Source: G963663365 sp963663365 (GTDB taxonomy: Bacteria > Hinthialibacterota > Hinthialibacteria > Hinthialibacterales > G963663365). From it: a stretch of 64,000 nucleotides of DNA. The stretch lies in NCBI GenBank assembly GCA_963663365.2, contig CAXXIH010000006.1, positions 62,001-126,000 of the forward strand, given 5' to 3'. Made by a program: the position numbers and the translations under genes. Positions within the stretch are counted from its first letter, which is position 1; each line of letters starts with the position of its first letter. The notes under the pieces were generated by a model, which was not told the origin of the DNA, did no database searches, and worked only from the letters and a program-made list of their open reading frames with translations. Below, piece after piece: positions 7,876 through 15,902 of the stretch.

Positions 7876-9441
7876 TTAGGCCTTAGCACTCAAGTTCAGC
7901 CAATCGATCCCGTTCTTGCGCAGGGCATAATCAATCTCTTTGAGGTAATTGCCATAGCAGGCCATCCAGTGGAATCCGCGTGTCTCTTCCACCAGTGTGT
8001 CGCAATCTCCGTTGATTTGGACATCAATTTGTGAGCGGCAGATATCCAGGAACGGATTGTCGATGATTTCGGCATCGAATCCCAACCACCGTTTGCTGCC
8101 AAAATCGGGATCGATGACGGTTATCTTCTGTCCCAATTTCATTTCAACCTTGGGCGCTGCACCGTAATCGGACTCGAAATGTGTAAGAATCTTTGCCGGT
8201 TCGTAATTTTCTCCGTCCATTTTCCTCGGAGCCGTGCAGTGCGCGAGCGTGACCACACCATCATGTGGGTAGGTTGGATCATTGAGGAAAACCGGTTTGT
8301 TAGAGATGTAATGCAGCAGCAATCCAGAGGGGATGACTACGAAATCCGACTCGCAATAAGCCGTATAACCGGAATCGTTGAGTAGAGTTAGGGGCAGGCA
8401 GGCTGTCGTTTCAGACAGGGGCATAATCGTGCCCATGCAATGATTGATTGTGAAGGCGTCAGTTCCAGCCTCGGCCATAAGGTCTTTAAAGACCTCATTC
8501 AGCACAAACGCGTTTTTGACAAAATCCTTGCCGGTATCCATGCTGATGCCCGGCTGTTTCATATATTTTTCCGCCTCGCTGTGGCAATACTTGACCAATT
8601 GGCTGTTTTCGCGGGCGGCTTTGATACGCGGGCCAAGATCCTCGTAACTGACGTTCACGTAGTTGAGTTTCCACTGATCCTCGGCGATCTGCGGGGCCGG
8701 TTGTCCGCCTCTGCCCCAGCCGCTGGGGCCGCCCACAGCGACAATGGATTTGTTGCGGATGTTTTTCAGTCCAGTCAAGGCCCGTAAGCGCCATAGGATT
8801 TCATCGGGATTGTCAACAATGACATCTTTGGCATCGACGCCGGGTTGGCCGTATTCATCCACCGTTTTTCGTAGATAGCGGTTGTGCGCGATTTCATACC
8901 ATAAATAAACCGGGCCGCTCCGGTGACGTACAAAAACCAATGTCCATTTATTGGGATCGGTTAGTGCTTCCAGAACATCGGTTCCATTACTGGCGGCATA
9001 CATTAGCAGCACATCGTGATCGCCTTTGGCGATATTGGCTGCTTGTTCCGCATTTTGGGCATCGGCCAAGGGAAGAATTTCAATGGGGAAGTCGGCCTTC
9101 TCGGCAACCGATTTCAGTTCGCGACCGATACGCTGTTTCTCTTCGGCGATATCCTGTTCGGTTTGCAGACCACCCCATGGCCGCCAGCTGGTTTGGTCGC
9201 GGCGTTGGGGGATGTGGTAGGCCAGAACCGGCTGGACTTTGATTGCCATTCGTTCGGGCACAACATGGCTGGGTTCTTTCCATGTTCCGGTGGCTGAGAA
9301 CGCTGAGAGTGCCAAACCTGTAGCTCCGAGCGCCCCTACACCGGCCATAAAGGACCGCCGGTCAACGCCACAACTAGTATTTTCGGGGCATGTGTGCGAA
9401 GTACAGCAACGGCAATAAGGTGACTGGTGGGTATGCGACAT
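7876..9441 (-). CDS. Tat-exported sugar-isomerase-fold protein (FucI/AraA-like)
   Basis: A 521-residue protein. The N-terminus is Cys/His-rich (YCRCCTSHTC) and is followed at about 27-32 by DRRSFM and a hydrophobic stretch, a typical twin-arginine signal. The remainder resembles the L-fucose/L-arabinose isomerase fold, including an NHCMGT segment and an acidic metal-site region near the C-terminal third (CESDFVV). The family interconverts aldoses and ketoses in the cytoplasm, so a Tat signal is unusual and suggests the protein acts folded outside the membrane. The start is supported by AGGAGAG eight bases upstream. A cytoplasmic relative is encoded at 46981-48438. Substrate unknown. Confidence 0.7.
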   Translation of the reverse strand: MSHTHQSPYCRCCTSHTCPENTSCGVDRRSFMAGVGALGATGLALSAFSATGTWKEPSHVVPERMAIKVQPVLAYHIPQRRDQTSWRPWGGLQTEQDIAEEKQRIGRELKSVAEKADFPIEILPLADAQNAEQAANIAKGDHDVLLMYAASNGTDVLEALTDPNKWTLVFVRHRSGPVYLWYEIAHNRYLRKTVDEYGQPGVDAKDVIVDNPDEILWRLRALTGLKNIRNKSIVAVGGPSGWGRGGQPAPQIAEDQWKLNYVNVSYEDLGPRIKAARENSQLVKYCHSEAEKYMKQPGISMDTGKDFVKNAFVLNEVFKDLMAEAGTDAFTINHCMGTIMPLSETTACLPLTLLNDSGYTAYCESDFVVIPSGLLLHYISNKPVFLNDPTYPHDGVVTLAHCTAPRKMDGENYEPAKILTHFESDYGAAPKVEMKLGQKITVIDPDFGSKRWLGFDAEIIDNPFLDICRSQIDVQINGDCDTLVEETRGFHWMACYGNYLKEIDYALRKNGIDWLNLSAKA

Positions 9442-9758
9442 GATTTAATCTCTCCTCTTCTGTGGCGGATCCCCCCACAGTTTTTTCCCGTGCGCATCCG
9501 GATTCTCTTTTCCGCCGTTAGCAGATGGAGGCGGTTTGAATCAATCCGGCAATCACTATTGAATGTCCTAGAAAAAGGAATGGAAAGTAAGCCGGATGCA
9601 AATCTCTTGTTGTGTATGTCGGCAAACTGACAATATGGATAAATTAAATCAGGATATGATCTGTTTTAATCGTCAAAAAACCCCGAAGGAATATCCTTCG
9701 GGGTTTTGATAAAGCCTTTCCTGCCGGAAAGGCGGGATATGCGATTGGGCCGGTTCGA
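9442..9758. other. Intergenic region between two minus-strand genes
   Basis: No convincing gene. A hairpin with arms CTGTGG (9460-9465) and CCACAG (9475-9480) lies just upstream of the Shine-Dalgarno of the Tat-exported protein. Read on the plus strand it is followed by six T residues. The nrdJ terminator occupies 9677-9707. Confidence 0.6.
9677..9707 (-). terminator. Intrinsic terminator after nrdJ
   Basis: Perfect 14-bp arms (AAAACCCCGAAGGA at 9677-9690 and its complement at 9694-9707) around a three-base loop. On the minus strand the stem is followed by a T-run. Confidence 0.9.
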
Positions 9759-12710
9759 TCAAGAACAGCCGCTGGTTGCGCCGCAGTTCATGCATTTATA
9801 GCATGCGCCGCTTCGCACCATCATCGAGCCGCATTCAGTACAAGGCAGCGCATCTTCCTGATTGCGGAATGCAAATCCTGTGGAAGGTGGTATTGCCTGA
9901 CCAGATGGACTTTCAGCCGCGTCCTGGTTCTGAGCCGTTGCCGTTACGGAGTTGCCGGATCCAGATGTATTGCCCTCACCCTGGGGAGCGGGTGTCCGTT
10001 TAGCGTCAGTGGTCTCAGCCGTTTTGACGGATTTAGCTTTTTTGCTGCGGTCGATGATCCCGAGGCGTCTCTTATCTTCCGGCCCCAAGAATTTACTGCC
10101 TAAGTAACGGAAGATGTAATCCACCAGGCTTTTGGCGATGGGGATTTCTTTGTTGGCGGTGTAACCGGATGGTTCAAAGCGGGTGTGACTGAATTTATCA
10201 ATCAGCACTTCGATTGGCACACCATACTGAAGCGTCATGGATATCGCGGTTGCGAAACAGTCCATCAATCCGGAAACGACGCTGCCTTCTTTGGCCATGG
10301 TGAGGAAGATTTCCCCGGGACGGCCATCTTCATAAAGCCCCACGGTGATATAGCCTTCATGTCCGCCCACAGAGAATTTGTGTGTGATGGCTTCGCGCTC
10401 ATCGGGAAGACGGCGGCGGTAGGGCTTGCCGACGGCTTCTCCGGTTGTTGCGGTAACGGTTTCAACCACCTTGGCGACAACTTCGGCATCTTTGGGGGTG
10501 ACTTCTGCCGGTGCTGGAGCGGCTTGGGGCAGATCGCTTTTGGAGCGGCCGGTATTGAGCGGTTGGGTCCGCTTGCAGCCATCCCGATAAATCGCAATCG
10601 CCTTAAGTCCTAGTTTCCATGCCTGCATATAGGTTTCAGCAATTTCTTCCGGTGTGGTTTCAGTCGGCATGTTGACGGTTTTGGAAATCGCGCCGGAAAT
10701 GAACGGCTGAACGGCAGCCATCATTTTGACGTGGCCCATGGTGTGAATGGTTCGTTCACCATTCACCGCCTTAAATGCGCAATCAAAGACCGGAAGATGG
10801 TTATCGGATAGATGCGGCGCGCCTTCGATGGTTTCTTGCTTATCGATATAGACGGCAATGTCTTTGACTTGATCCGCTGTGTAACCGAGTTTTTCCAAAG
10901 CTAGAGGCACAGTGTTGTTAACGATCTTTAAAAGGCCGCCGCCAACCAATTTCTTATATTTCACAAGAGCGATATCCGGTTCGACACCGGTTGTATCGCA
11001 GTCCATCATGAAGCCGATGGTTCCTGTGGGAGCCAGCACAGTGGCCTGTGCATTACGGATACCGGCCATGCGGCCCATATCGATTGCTTGATCCCAAGAG
11101 GATTTGGCGGCGTCAAAGAGCCCCGCCGGGAGGTCTGTCGGATCGATATTCTTCAAGGCGTCACGGTGCATTTCGAGCACACGCAAGCACGGTTCCCGGT
11201 TGATTTCAAATCCGGTAAAGGGCCCGGTGCGAGCGGCGATACGTGCGCTGGTGGCGTACGCTTCACCGGTCATCAGGGCCGTAATGGCTGCAGCGGTGTG
11301 CCGCCCGGTATCGCTGTCATAAGCCAGACCTTGCGACATCAGCAGAGCGCCCAGGTTGGCGTATCCCAAACCGAGCGGGCGGTAATTCTCGCTGTTTTCG
11401 CCGATGCGCTCAGTTGGATACGAAGCGTTGCTGACAATGATCTCTTGGGCTGTGATCAGGATCGAGACCGCATAACGGAAGGCTTTAGAATCAAAACCAC
11501 CATCCGCTGTGCGGAATTTCATTAGGTTCAAAGAAGCCAAGTTACACGCGGAATCATTCAGGAACATATATTCCGAGCAAGGATTGCTGGCTTTGATTTC
11601 ATCCGTATTGGGGCAGGTATGCCAGCGGTTGACAGTGCTATGGAATTGCATTCCCGGATCGCCACTGATCCAAGCGGCTTCTGAGATTTGTTTCATCAAA
11701 TCACGGGCACGGTAGGTGCCCATCACTTCGCCATTGGTCACCGCGCGGGTTTGCCATTCTTCGTCTTTGTCGACGGCCTGCATAAATGCATCCGTAGCCC
11801 GCACGCTGTTGTTGGAGTTCTGGAAAAAGACAGAGGAATACGCCTCACCATTAAAAGAGCCATCGTAACCGGCATCGATTAACGCCCAGGCTTTTTTCTC
11901 TTCATGAGATTTGCAGTTGATGAATTCGACAACATCGGGATGGTCGGAATTAAGAATGACCATTTTTGCGGCACGCCGGGTTTTACCGCCGGATTTGATT
12001 ACACCGGCAAAAGCATCGTAGCCCTTCATAAACGAAACCGGTCCGGAGGCCGTACCACCACCTTGAAGCAGTTCGCGGGAACTGCGTAAGGATGAGAAAT
12101 TGGTGCCTGTGCCCGAACCGAATTTGAAAAGCATGCCCTCGGTCTTGGCCAAGGTGAGAATGCTTTCCATGGTGTCTTCAACGGAGTTGATAAAACAAGC
12201 GGAGCATTGTGGTTTGGCTTCGACACCGCAGTTGAACCAAACCGGGCTGTTAAAGCTCGCGTATTGGTGAAGGAGGATGTATGTCAGTTCATCCCGAAAG
12301 GATGCGGCGTCATCGTCCGATAAAAAGTATTGTTGCCTTTTACCCCAATGCGCGATGGTATCGGCGACGCGGCCGATGAGCTGCCTCACACTCTGTTCGC
12401 GTTCGGGTGTGCCCAATGTGCCCCTGAAGTACTTAGACACAACCACATTTGTGGCCATTTGTGACCAGCTTTTGGGTATTTCGCAGTCTTTTTGCTCAAA
12501 GACCGCCTCTCCCTTCTCGTTGGTGATGGATGCTGCACGGATTTCCCACTCCACCGTGTTGAAGACATCCTCACCTGCCTTTGTGAACCGCCGCGGGACT
12601 TTTAAGCCGCCCGGAACAAAATGCACGCGGTCCTTAGCCGGTGCTTGAATCTGTTCGGCTGTAGCCTCAGCAACGATGGTCCCATTCTCGTTGATTGCCA
12701 ATTGAGTCAC
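9759..12710 (-). CDS. nrdJ: Vitamin B12-dependent (class II) ribonucleotide reductase
   Basis: A 983-residue adenosylcobalamin-dependent reductase that makes deoxyribonucleotides with or without oxygen. The 10-stranded barrel carries the NPCSEY catalytic signature and the SACNLASLNL segment. The first redox cysteine is in PQCSACF. A cysteine-rich C-terminal tail (CTECG, CYKCMNC) is the usual reductant or zinc segment of long NrdJ proteins. A Thr/Ala/Pro-rich linker precedes it. The frame continues to a GTG at 12734, but AGGAGG lies nine bases before GTG 12710, so I prefer that start. Upstream lie a hairpin and two putative NrdR boxes; a strong terminator follows. Confidence 0.93.
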   Translation of the reverse strand: MTQLAINENGTIVAEATAEQIQAPAKDRVHFVPGGLKVPRRFTKAGEDVFNTVEWEIRAASITNEKGEAVFEQKDCEIPKSWSQMATNVVVSKYFRGTLGTPEREQSVRQLIGRVADTIAHWGKRQQYFLSDDDAASFRDELTYILLHQYASFNSPVWFNCGVEAKPQCSACFINSVEDTMESILTLAKTEGMLFKFGSGTGTNFSSLRSSRELLQGGGTASGPVSFMKGYDAFAGVIKSGGKTRRAAKMVILNSDHPDVVEFINCKSHEEKKAWALIDAGYDGSFNGEAYSSVFFQNSNNSVRATDAFMQAVDKDEEWQTRAVTNGEVMGTYRARDLMKQISEAAWISGDPGMQFHSTVNRWHTCPNTDEIKASNPCSEYMFLNDSACNLASLNLMKFRTADGGFDSKAFRYAVSILITAQEIIVSNASYPTERIGENSENYRPLGLGYANLGALLMSQGLAYDSDTGRHTAAAITALMTGEAYATSARIAARTGPFTGFEINREPCLRVLEMHRDALKNIDPTDLPAGLFDAAKSSWDQAIDMGRMAGIRNAQATVLAPTGTIGFMMDCDTTGVEPDIALVKYKKLVGGGLLKIVNNTVPLALEKLGYTADQVKDIAVYIDKQETIEGAPHLSDNHLPVFDCAFKAVNGERTIHTMGHVKMMAAVQPFISGAISKTVNMPTETTPEEIAETYMQAWKLGLKAIAIYRDGCKRTQPLNTGRSKSDLPQAAPAPAEVTPKDAEVVAKVVETVTATTGEAVGKPYRRRLPDEREAITHKFSVGGHEGYITVGLYEDGRPGEIFLTMAKEGSVVSGLMDCFATAISMTLQYGVPIEVLIDKFSHTRFEPSGYTANKEIPIAKSLVDYIFRYLGSKFLGPEDKRRLGIIDRSKKAKSVKTAETTDAKRTPAPQGEGNTSGSGNSVTATAQNQDAAESPSGQAIPPSTGFAFRNQEDALPCTECGSMMVRSGACYKCMNCGATSGCS

Positions 12711-13077
12711 TTCTTCTGACCTCCTCAATAACACCCTGGGGACATTAAATAAAACGAACTACCGCCCAAATTGCGGTAGACAATGCATACTTTTCAGAAA
12801 CCGGGATATCGAATTCCGCCATGTCATGGCAACGATCCACTCTCTCCTGCAAGGGAACCCAAACTCTACACAATGAAGAGCCCTGATGTCAAGGAAAAAG
12901 TTCTACATATAGTATTAACATACTGTGTGAAATACCATATGTAGTGTGATGTTGAAGGCCTTAAGCTATGGAATCAAAGGGATTTGCAGTGCGCACGGGT
13001 GGTCCGGCAACCTTGCCGAAAAAACCCAAGATTTAGTTATTGCTCACAGCCTATCCACAAGATATTCAACTGCAAGC
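12711..13077. other. nrdJ upstream region
   Basis: No protein gene. On the minus strand it holds, in order towards nrdJ: two putative NrdR boxes (12900-12947), a TTGACA -35-like element at 12887-12892 with a weak -10 about 16 bases on, and a hairpin in the leader with arms CTACCGC (12759-12765) and GCGGTAG (12773-12779), 50-70 nt before the start codon. Confidence 0.55.
12900..12947 (-). promoter_or_regulatory. Putative tandem NrdR boxes
   Basis: Two 16-bp AT-rich partial palindromes are centred at about 12907.5 and 12939.5, 32 bp (three helical turns) apart. Against the published NrdR consensus ACACWATATATWGTGT they match at 11 and 13 of 16 positions by my count. Paired boxes at this spacing are the normal arrangement upstream of ribonucleotide reductase genes. 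No nrdR gene is in the window. Confidence 0.5.
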
Positions 13078-14016
13078 TTAGTCTTCTTTGGCAGTTATGT
13101 TGTTTTCACAGTTTGAGGTATGAGGGCCCCCCGGTTCATGGCCAAGGGTGTGCGGCTCGATGTGCACAAGAACCTGCCGGACCGGATCAATCTCTTGAAC
13201 CAGAGTGTCCCGGACCTTGCTAGCAATGTCATGCGCGGCATCCGTCGTGATTTCCGCGTCCACTTCTACATGGATATCGACGGAATATTCCATACCCGCC
13301 TTGCGGACACGGAGTTCTTCAATGTCGTAAACGCCGTCTACTCCTACGGCCGTTTCACGTATCTCATCAACGATAGGACCATCAACCTGGGCATCCATAA
13401 GATCGCTGAGGCTCTCTTTATAGAGCTGAAGTGAAGCTACAAAGATGGTTATGCCGACAATCCCGGCGGCCACGGAGTCGAGATAGGCGTAATCCGGTCC
13501 TAAGAGATAGATCGCTCCCAATCCGATAAAAACACATACGGAAGAGAACGCATCGGTGCGGTGATGCCAAGCATCCGCAAGAACCGCCATGCTGCCCACG
13601 CGTTTGCCCACACGCGATTTATATTGGTAGAGCCCCTCTTTGACGATTATTGAGAAAATCGCCGCAGCCATAGCCAATCCACCGGGAACCGGCACATCGT
13701 CATGAAAGCGGTGGAACGCCTCAACGGTCATCCAAATCGAAGTAACTAGCAGCATTAGGGCTACGTTCGATCCGGCAATCGCTTCTGCTTTCGTGTGCCC
13801 ATAAGGATGGTTACTGTCCGAGGGGCGTTCGGAGATATGCAATCCGATCAGTACGAATGCGGACGTAATCATATCCGATAGGGAATGAACGGCATCGGCC
13901 ACAAGGGCGAATGAATTGGCGAAAATACCCGCCCCCAATTTGACAATGGAAAGCACGATATTGCTGATAATGCCGAGCCAGGCAGCAGCGCGCGCTTGTG
14001 CATAACGTTCTTGCAT
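13078..14016 (-). CDS. Cation diffusion facilitator (CDF) metal transporter
   Basis: A 312-residue inner-membrane metal/proton antiporter that exports divalent cations such as Zn2+ or Fe2+. Six hydrophobic helices are seen in the first ~200 residues, followed by a soluble metal-binding-like domain. The two transport-site motifs are visible as HxxxD: H44 and D48 in helix two, H151 and D155 in helix five. His in the helix-two position is more like the Zn-selective ZnT proteins than like E. coli YiiP. The tail contains His residues (EPHTLGHE). It stands alone upstream of nrdJ, with no shared operon evident. Confidence 0.9.
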   Translation of the reverse strand: MQERYAQARAAAWLGIISNIVLSIVKLGAGIFANSFALVADAVHSLSDMITSAFVLIGLHISERPSDSNHPYGHTKAEAIAGSNVALMLLVTSIWMTVEAFHRFHDDVPVPGGLAMAAAIFSIIVKEGLYQYKSRVGKRVGSMAVLADAWHHRTDAFSSVCVFIGLGAIYLLGPDYAYLDSVAAGIVGITIFVASLQLYKESLSDLMDAQVDGPIVDEIRETAVGVDGVYDIEELRVRKAGMEYSVDIHVEVDAEITTDAAHDIASKVRDTLVQEIDPVRQVLVHIEPHTLGHEPGGPHTSNCENNITAKED

Positions 14017-14079
14017 GATCGTCCTTTCGACTCCTGATTCTATGACGGACCGGAGTAATATGGCAGGTTCTGTTGGAAG

Positions 14080-15846
14080 TTAATTTTTGTTTAAATTTTC
14101 CGGGATGAGCTCAAGCAGGACTTTTGTGAGGGTAAGAAAGGCCTCCCGCAAGCGTTTGGGATTCGGATTGGGAGTAGCAGCCACATAGGCTTGATGCTCA
14201 AGCAATGCCAAGGCTTTGGCATACGGATTAAGATCATCTGAGGCAATCAGCCGCTTGACGGCCAAATTGGCGGAATTTAAAACAAGAATTCCACTATCGG
14301 GGGCAGTGTTCGAATCTCCCTCGCCCCGGTTGATCAAAAACAATGCCGGGGCCTCCTCTGGATCCAACGCCGAGACGCGGGTTCGTGTTCCTTGTTTTTC
14401 GTACCACTCCACCAGACGCCGCGCGCCTTCACATGATTCCGGATTACCGAACCAAATGGGATCCAAATCAGCGATATTCCGGATATCGACACGGCGCGAT
14501 ACTTGGGCATACGCCCGGAGTATATCGGCATCCGGGTAACCGGATGCATCGATTACCAACCGGTTGCCGGGGCCGAGAACGAGCTGATCGATCAACTCAT
14601 TGTGACCTTCTGTCCGGAATAGAAGCGTAGGCCGGTTATGGTCTGGGGAGCGAGTTTGTCCCAAAGCCACCTCAACACAGGCACGCAGAGGCAATGTCCC
14701 CATACTGCTTCGAAACGGGAGATGGTCTCCCAAGGCACCGAGAAGCTCTCTATCGGCAATGGCCCAGGCTTTAAGTGAAACATGATGGGCGGCCATGATC
14801 TTGCCCAAACGTTCCGGCGCATTATTGGCTAGATATCGCAAATGGCCGACAATGGTTTTGCCCAGTTGTGTTCTCATCCGGCGGAAGGCTTCATTTTGCA
14901 TCACCGCTTCCCGGCTGGCGGTCGGTGTAAGTGAGGGGGTGTCGATCACCCCTACCACGCAAGAAGCCCAAGGTGGCAAGAGTCCCCGCTCCCGGCCGAT
15001 ATACATATGCCGCACATAGACTTCCAGGTCACAGGTGCCGCCGGTTATCAAGTCGCTGGATGCCGGGATAGCGAGAACACCCTTTGCCTCCATTCCGCCT
15101 TCACGGATATGTACAGGAATGACTTCTAAAATCCTTAAACCGGTACGTTCGGAAATATAACGGCGGTAACTGCTGTCGTTTCCGTTGCATTGCCAGGGAG
15201 GAGGCGCATCGTTGATAAGAACCCGTTTTCTGCCGACATAAATGGGAACAGGCAGCAGAGAAGCATAATACGATAGTATTTTTTGGAGTTCTTTTGACTC
15301 CAGTATGTAAGTAAATTCGGGCTTTAATTTGAGTTTGACCGTAGAACCGATTTCAGACCGTTCGATTGGCTCCAAATGATAGTCTTTGTTGCCTTTGGCG
15401 ATAAACCGCCAACCTTTTTCGCTCTTATCGCCAAAATAACTGCGCGTTTCAACGATGGCCTCTTCAGCTAACATAAACGCCGATAAAAATCCGACGCCAA
15501 ACTGTCCGATGAGCTGATTCGCCAAAGGGGATCCTGCGCGTTCCAGCCGCTCGCGTAATGTCCGCGTGGCCCCGACACCGATAGTCGCTAAGTCGCGGGC
15601 AATTTCTTTTTCGGTCAAACCTGCGCCACTATCGCGGACAATGAGAATGCCTTTGCGGTGGTTGCCAACCACCCAAACCCCGAGATCATCAGGACAGACA
15701 ATATCTTCCGCCCGGCGGCGGGTGCAGGAGTCCACTGCGTTTTGAACCAGCTCGCGCACAGCCACATCGGGTTTGGAATAAAGAGACTCCGATAGAGTCT
15801 GGATAAGGCCCGAAAGATGGATATCGAAACTACGGGTTTGACTAAA
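14080..15846 (-). CDS. Hsp90 (HtpG)-like ATPase
   Basis: A 588-residue GHKL-type protein. The N-terminal ATP site is clear: E33, N37 and D40 in RELVQNAVD, then VRDSGAGL, then IGQFGVGFLSAF as the lid-side glycine motif, as in HtpG. The middle and C-terminal regions are divergent and somewhat shorter than the ~620 residues usual for HtpG, so it may be a divergent chaperone of narrower use. ATG 15846 is preferred over an upstream in-frame TTG at 15894 because the family begins with this segment. Its stop lies 60 bp from the CDF gene start. Confidence 0.8.
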   Translation of the reverse strand, partial: FSQTRSFDIHLSGLIQTLSESLYSKPDVAVRELVQNAVDSCTRRRAEDIVCPDDLGVWVVGNHRKGILIVRDSGAGLTEKEIARDLATIGVGATRTLRERLERAGSPLANQLIGQFGVGFLSAFMLAEEAIVETRSYFGDKSEKGWRFIAKGNKDYHLEPIERSEIGSTVKLKLKPEFTYILESKELQKILSYYASLLPVPIYVGRKRVLINDAPPPWQCNGNDSSYRRYISERTGLRILEVIPVHIREGGMEAKGVLAIPASSDLITGGTCDLEVYVRHMYIGRERGLLPPWASCVVGVIDTPSLTPTASREAVMQNEAFRRMRTQLGKTIVGHLRYLANNAPERLGKIMAAHHVSLKAWAIADRELLGALGDHLPFRSSMGTLPLRACVEVALGQTRSPDHNRPTLLFRTEGHNELIDQLVLGPGNRLVIDASGYPDADILRAYAQVSRRVDIRNIADLDPIWFGNPESCEGARRLVEWYEKQGTRTRVSALDPEEAPALFLINRGEGDSNTAPDSGILVLNSANLAVKRLIASDDLNPYAKALALLEHQAYVAATPNPNPKRLREAFLTLTKVLLELIPENLNKN

Positions 15847-15902
15847 CATTCCTATTCCGCAGGAGGCGCGCCGCCTGGGAGACTCCCGAAGCAAGCCAAG
15901 AT

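Noticed and set aside
9460..9486. A plus-strand terminator
   Set aside because: The hairpin plus T-run looks right, but no plus-strand gene precedes it; it may act in the minus-strand leader instead.
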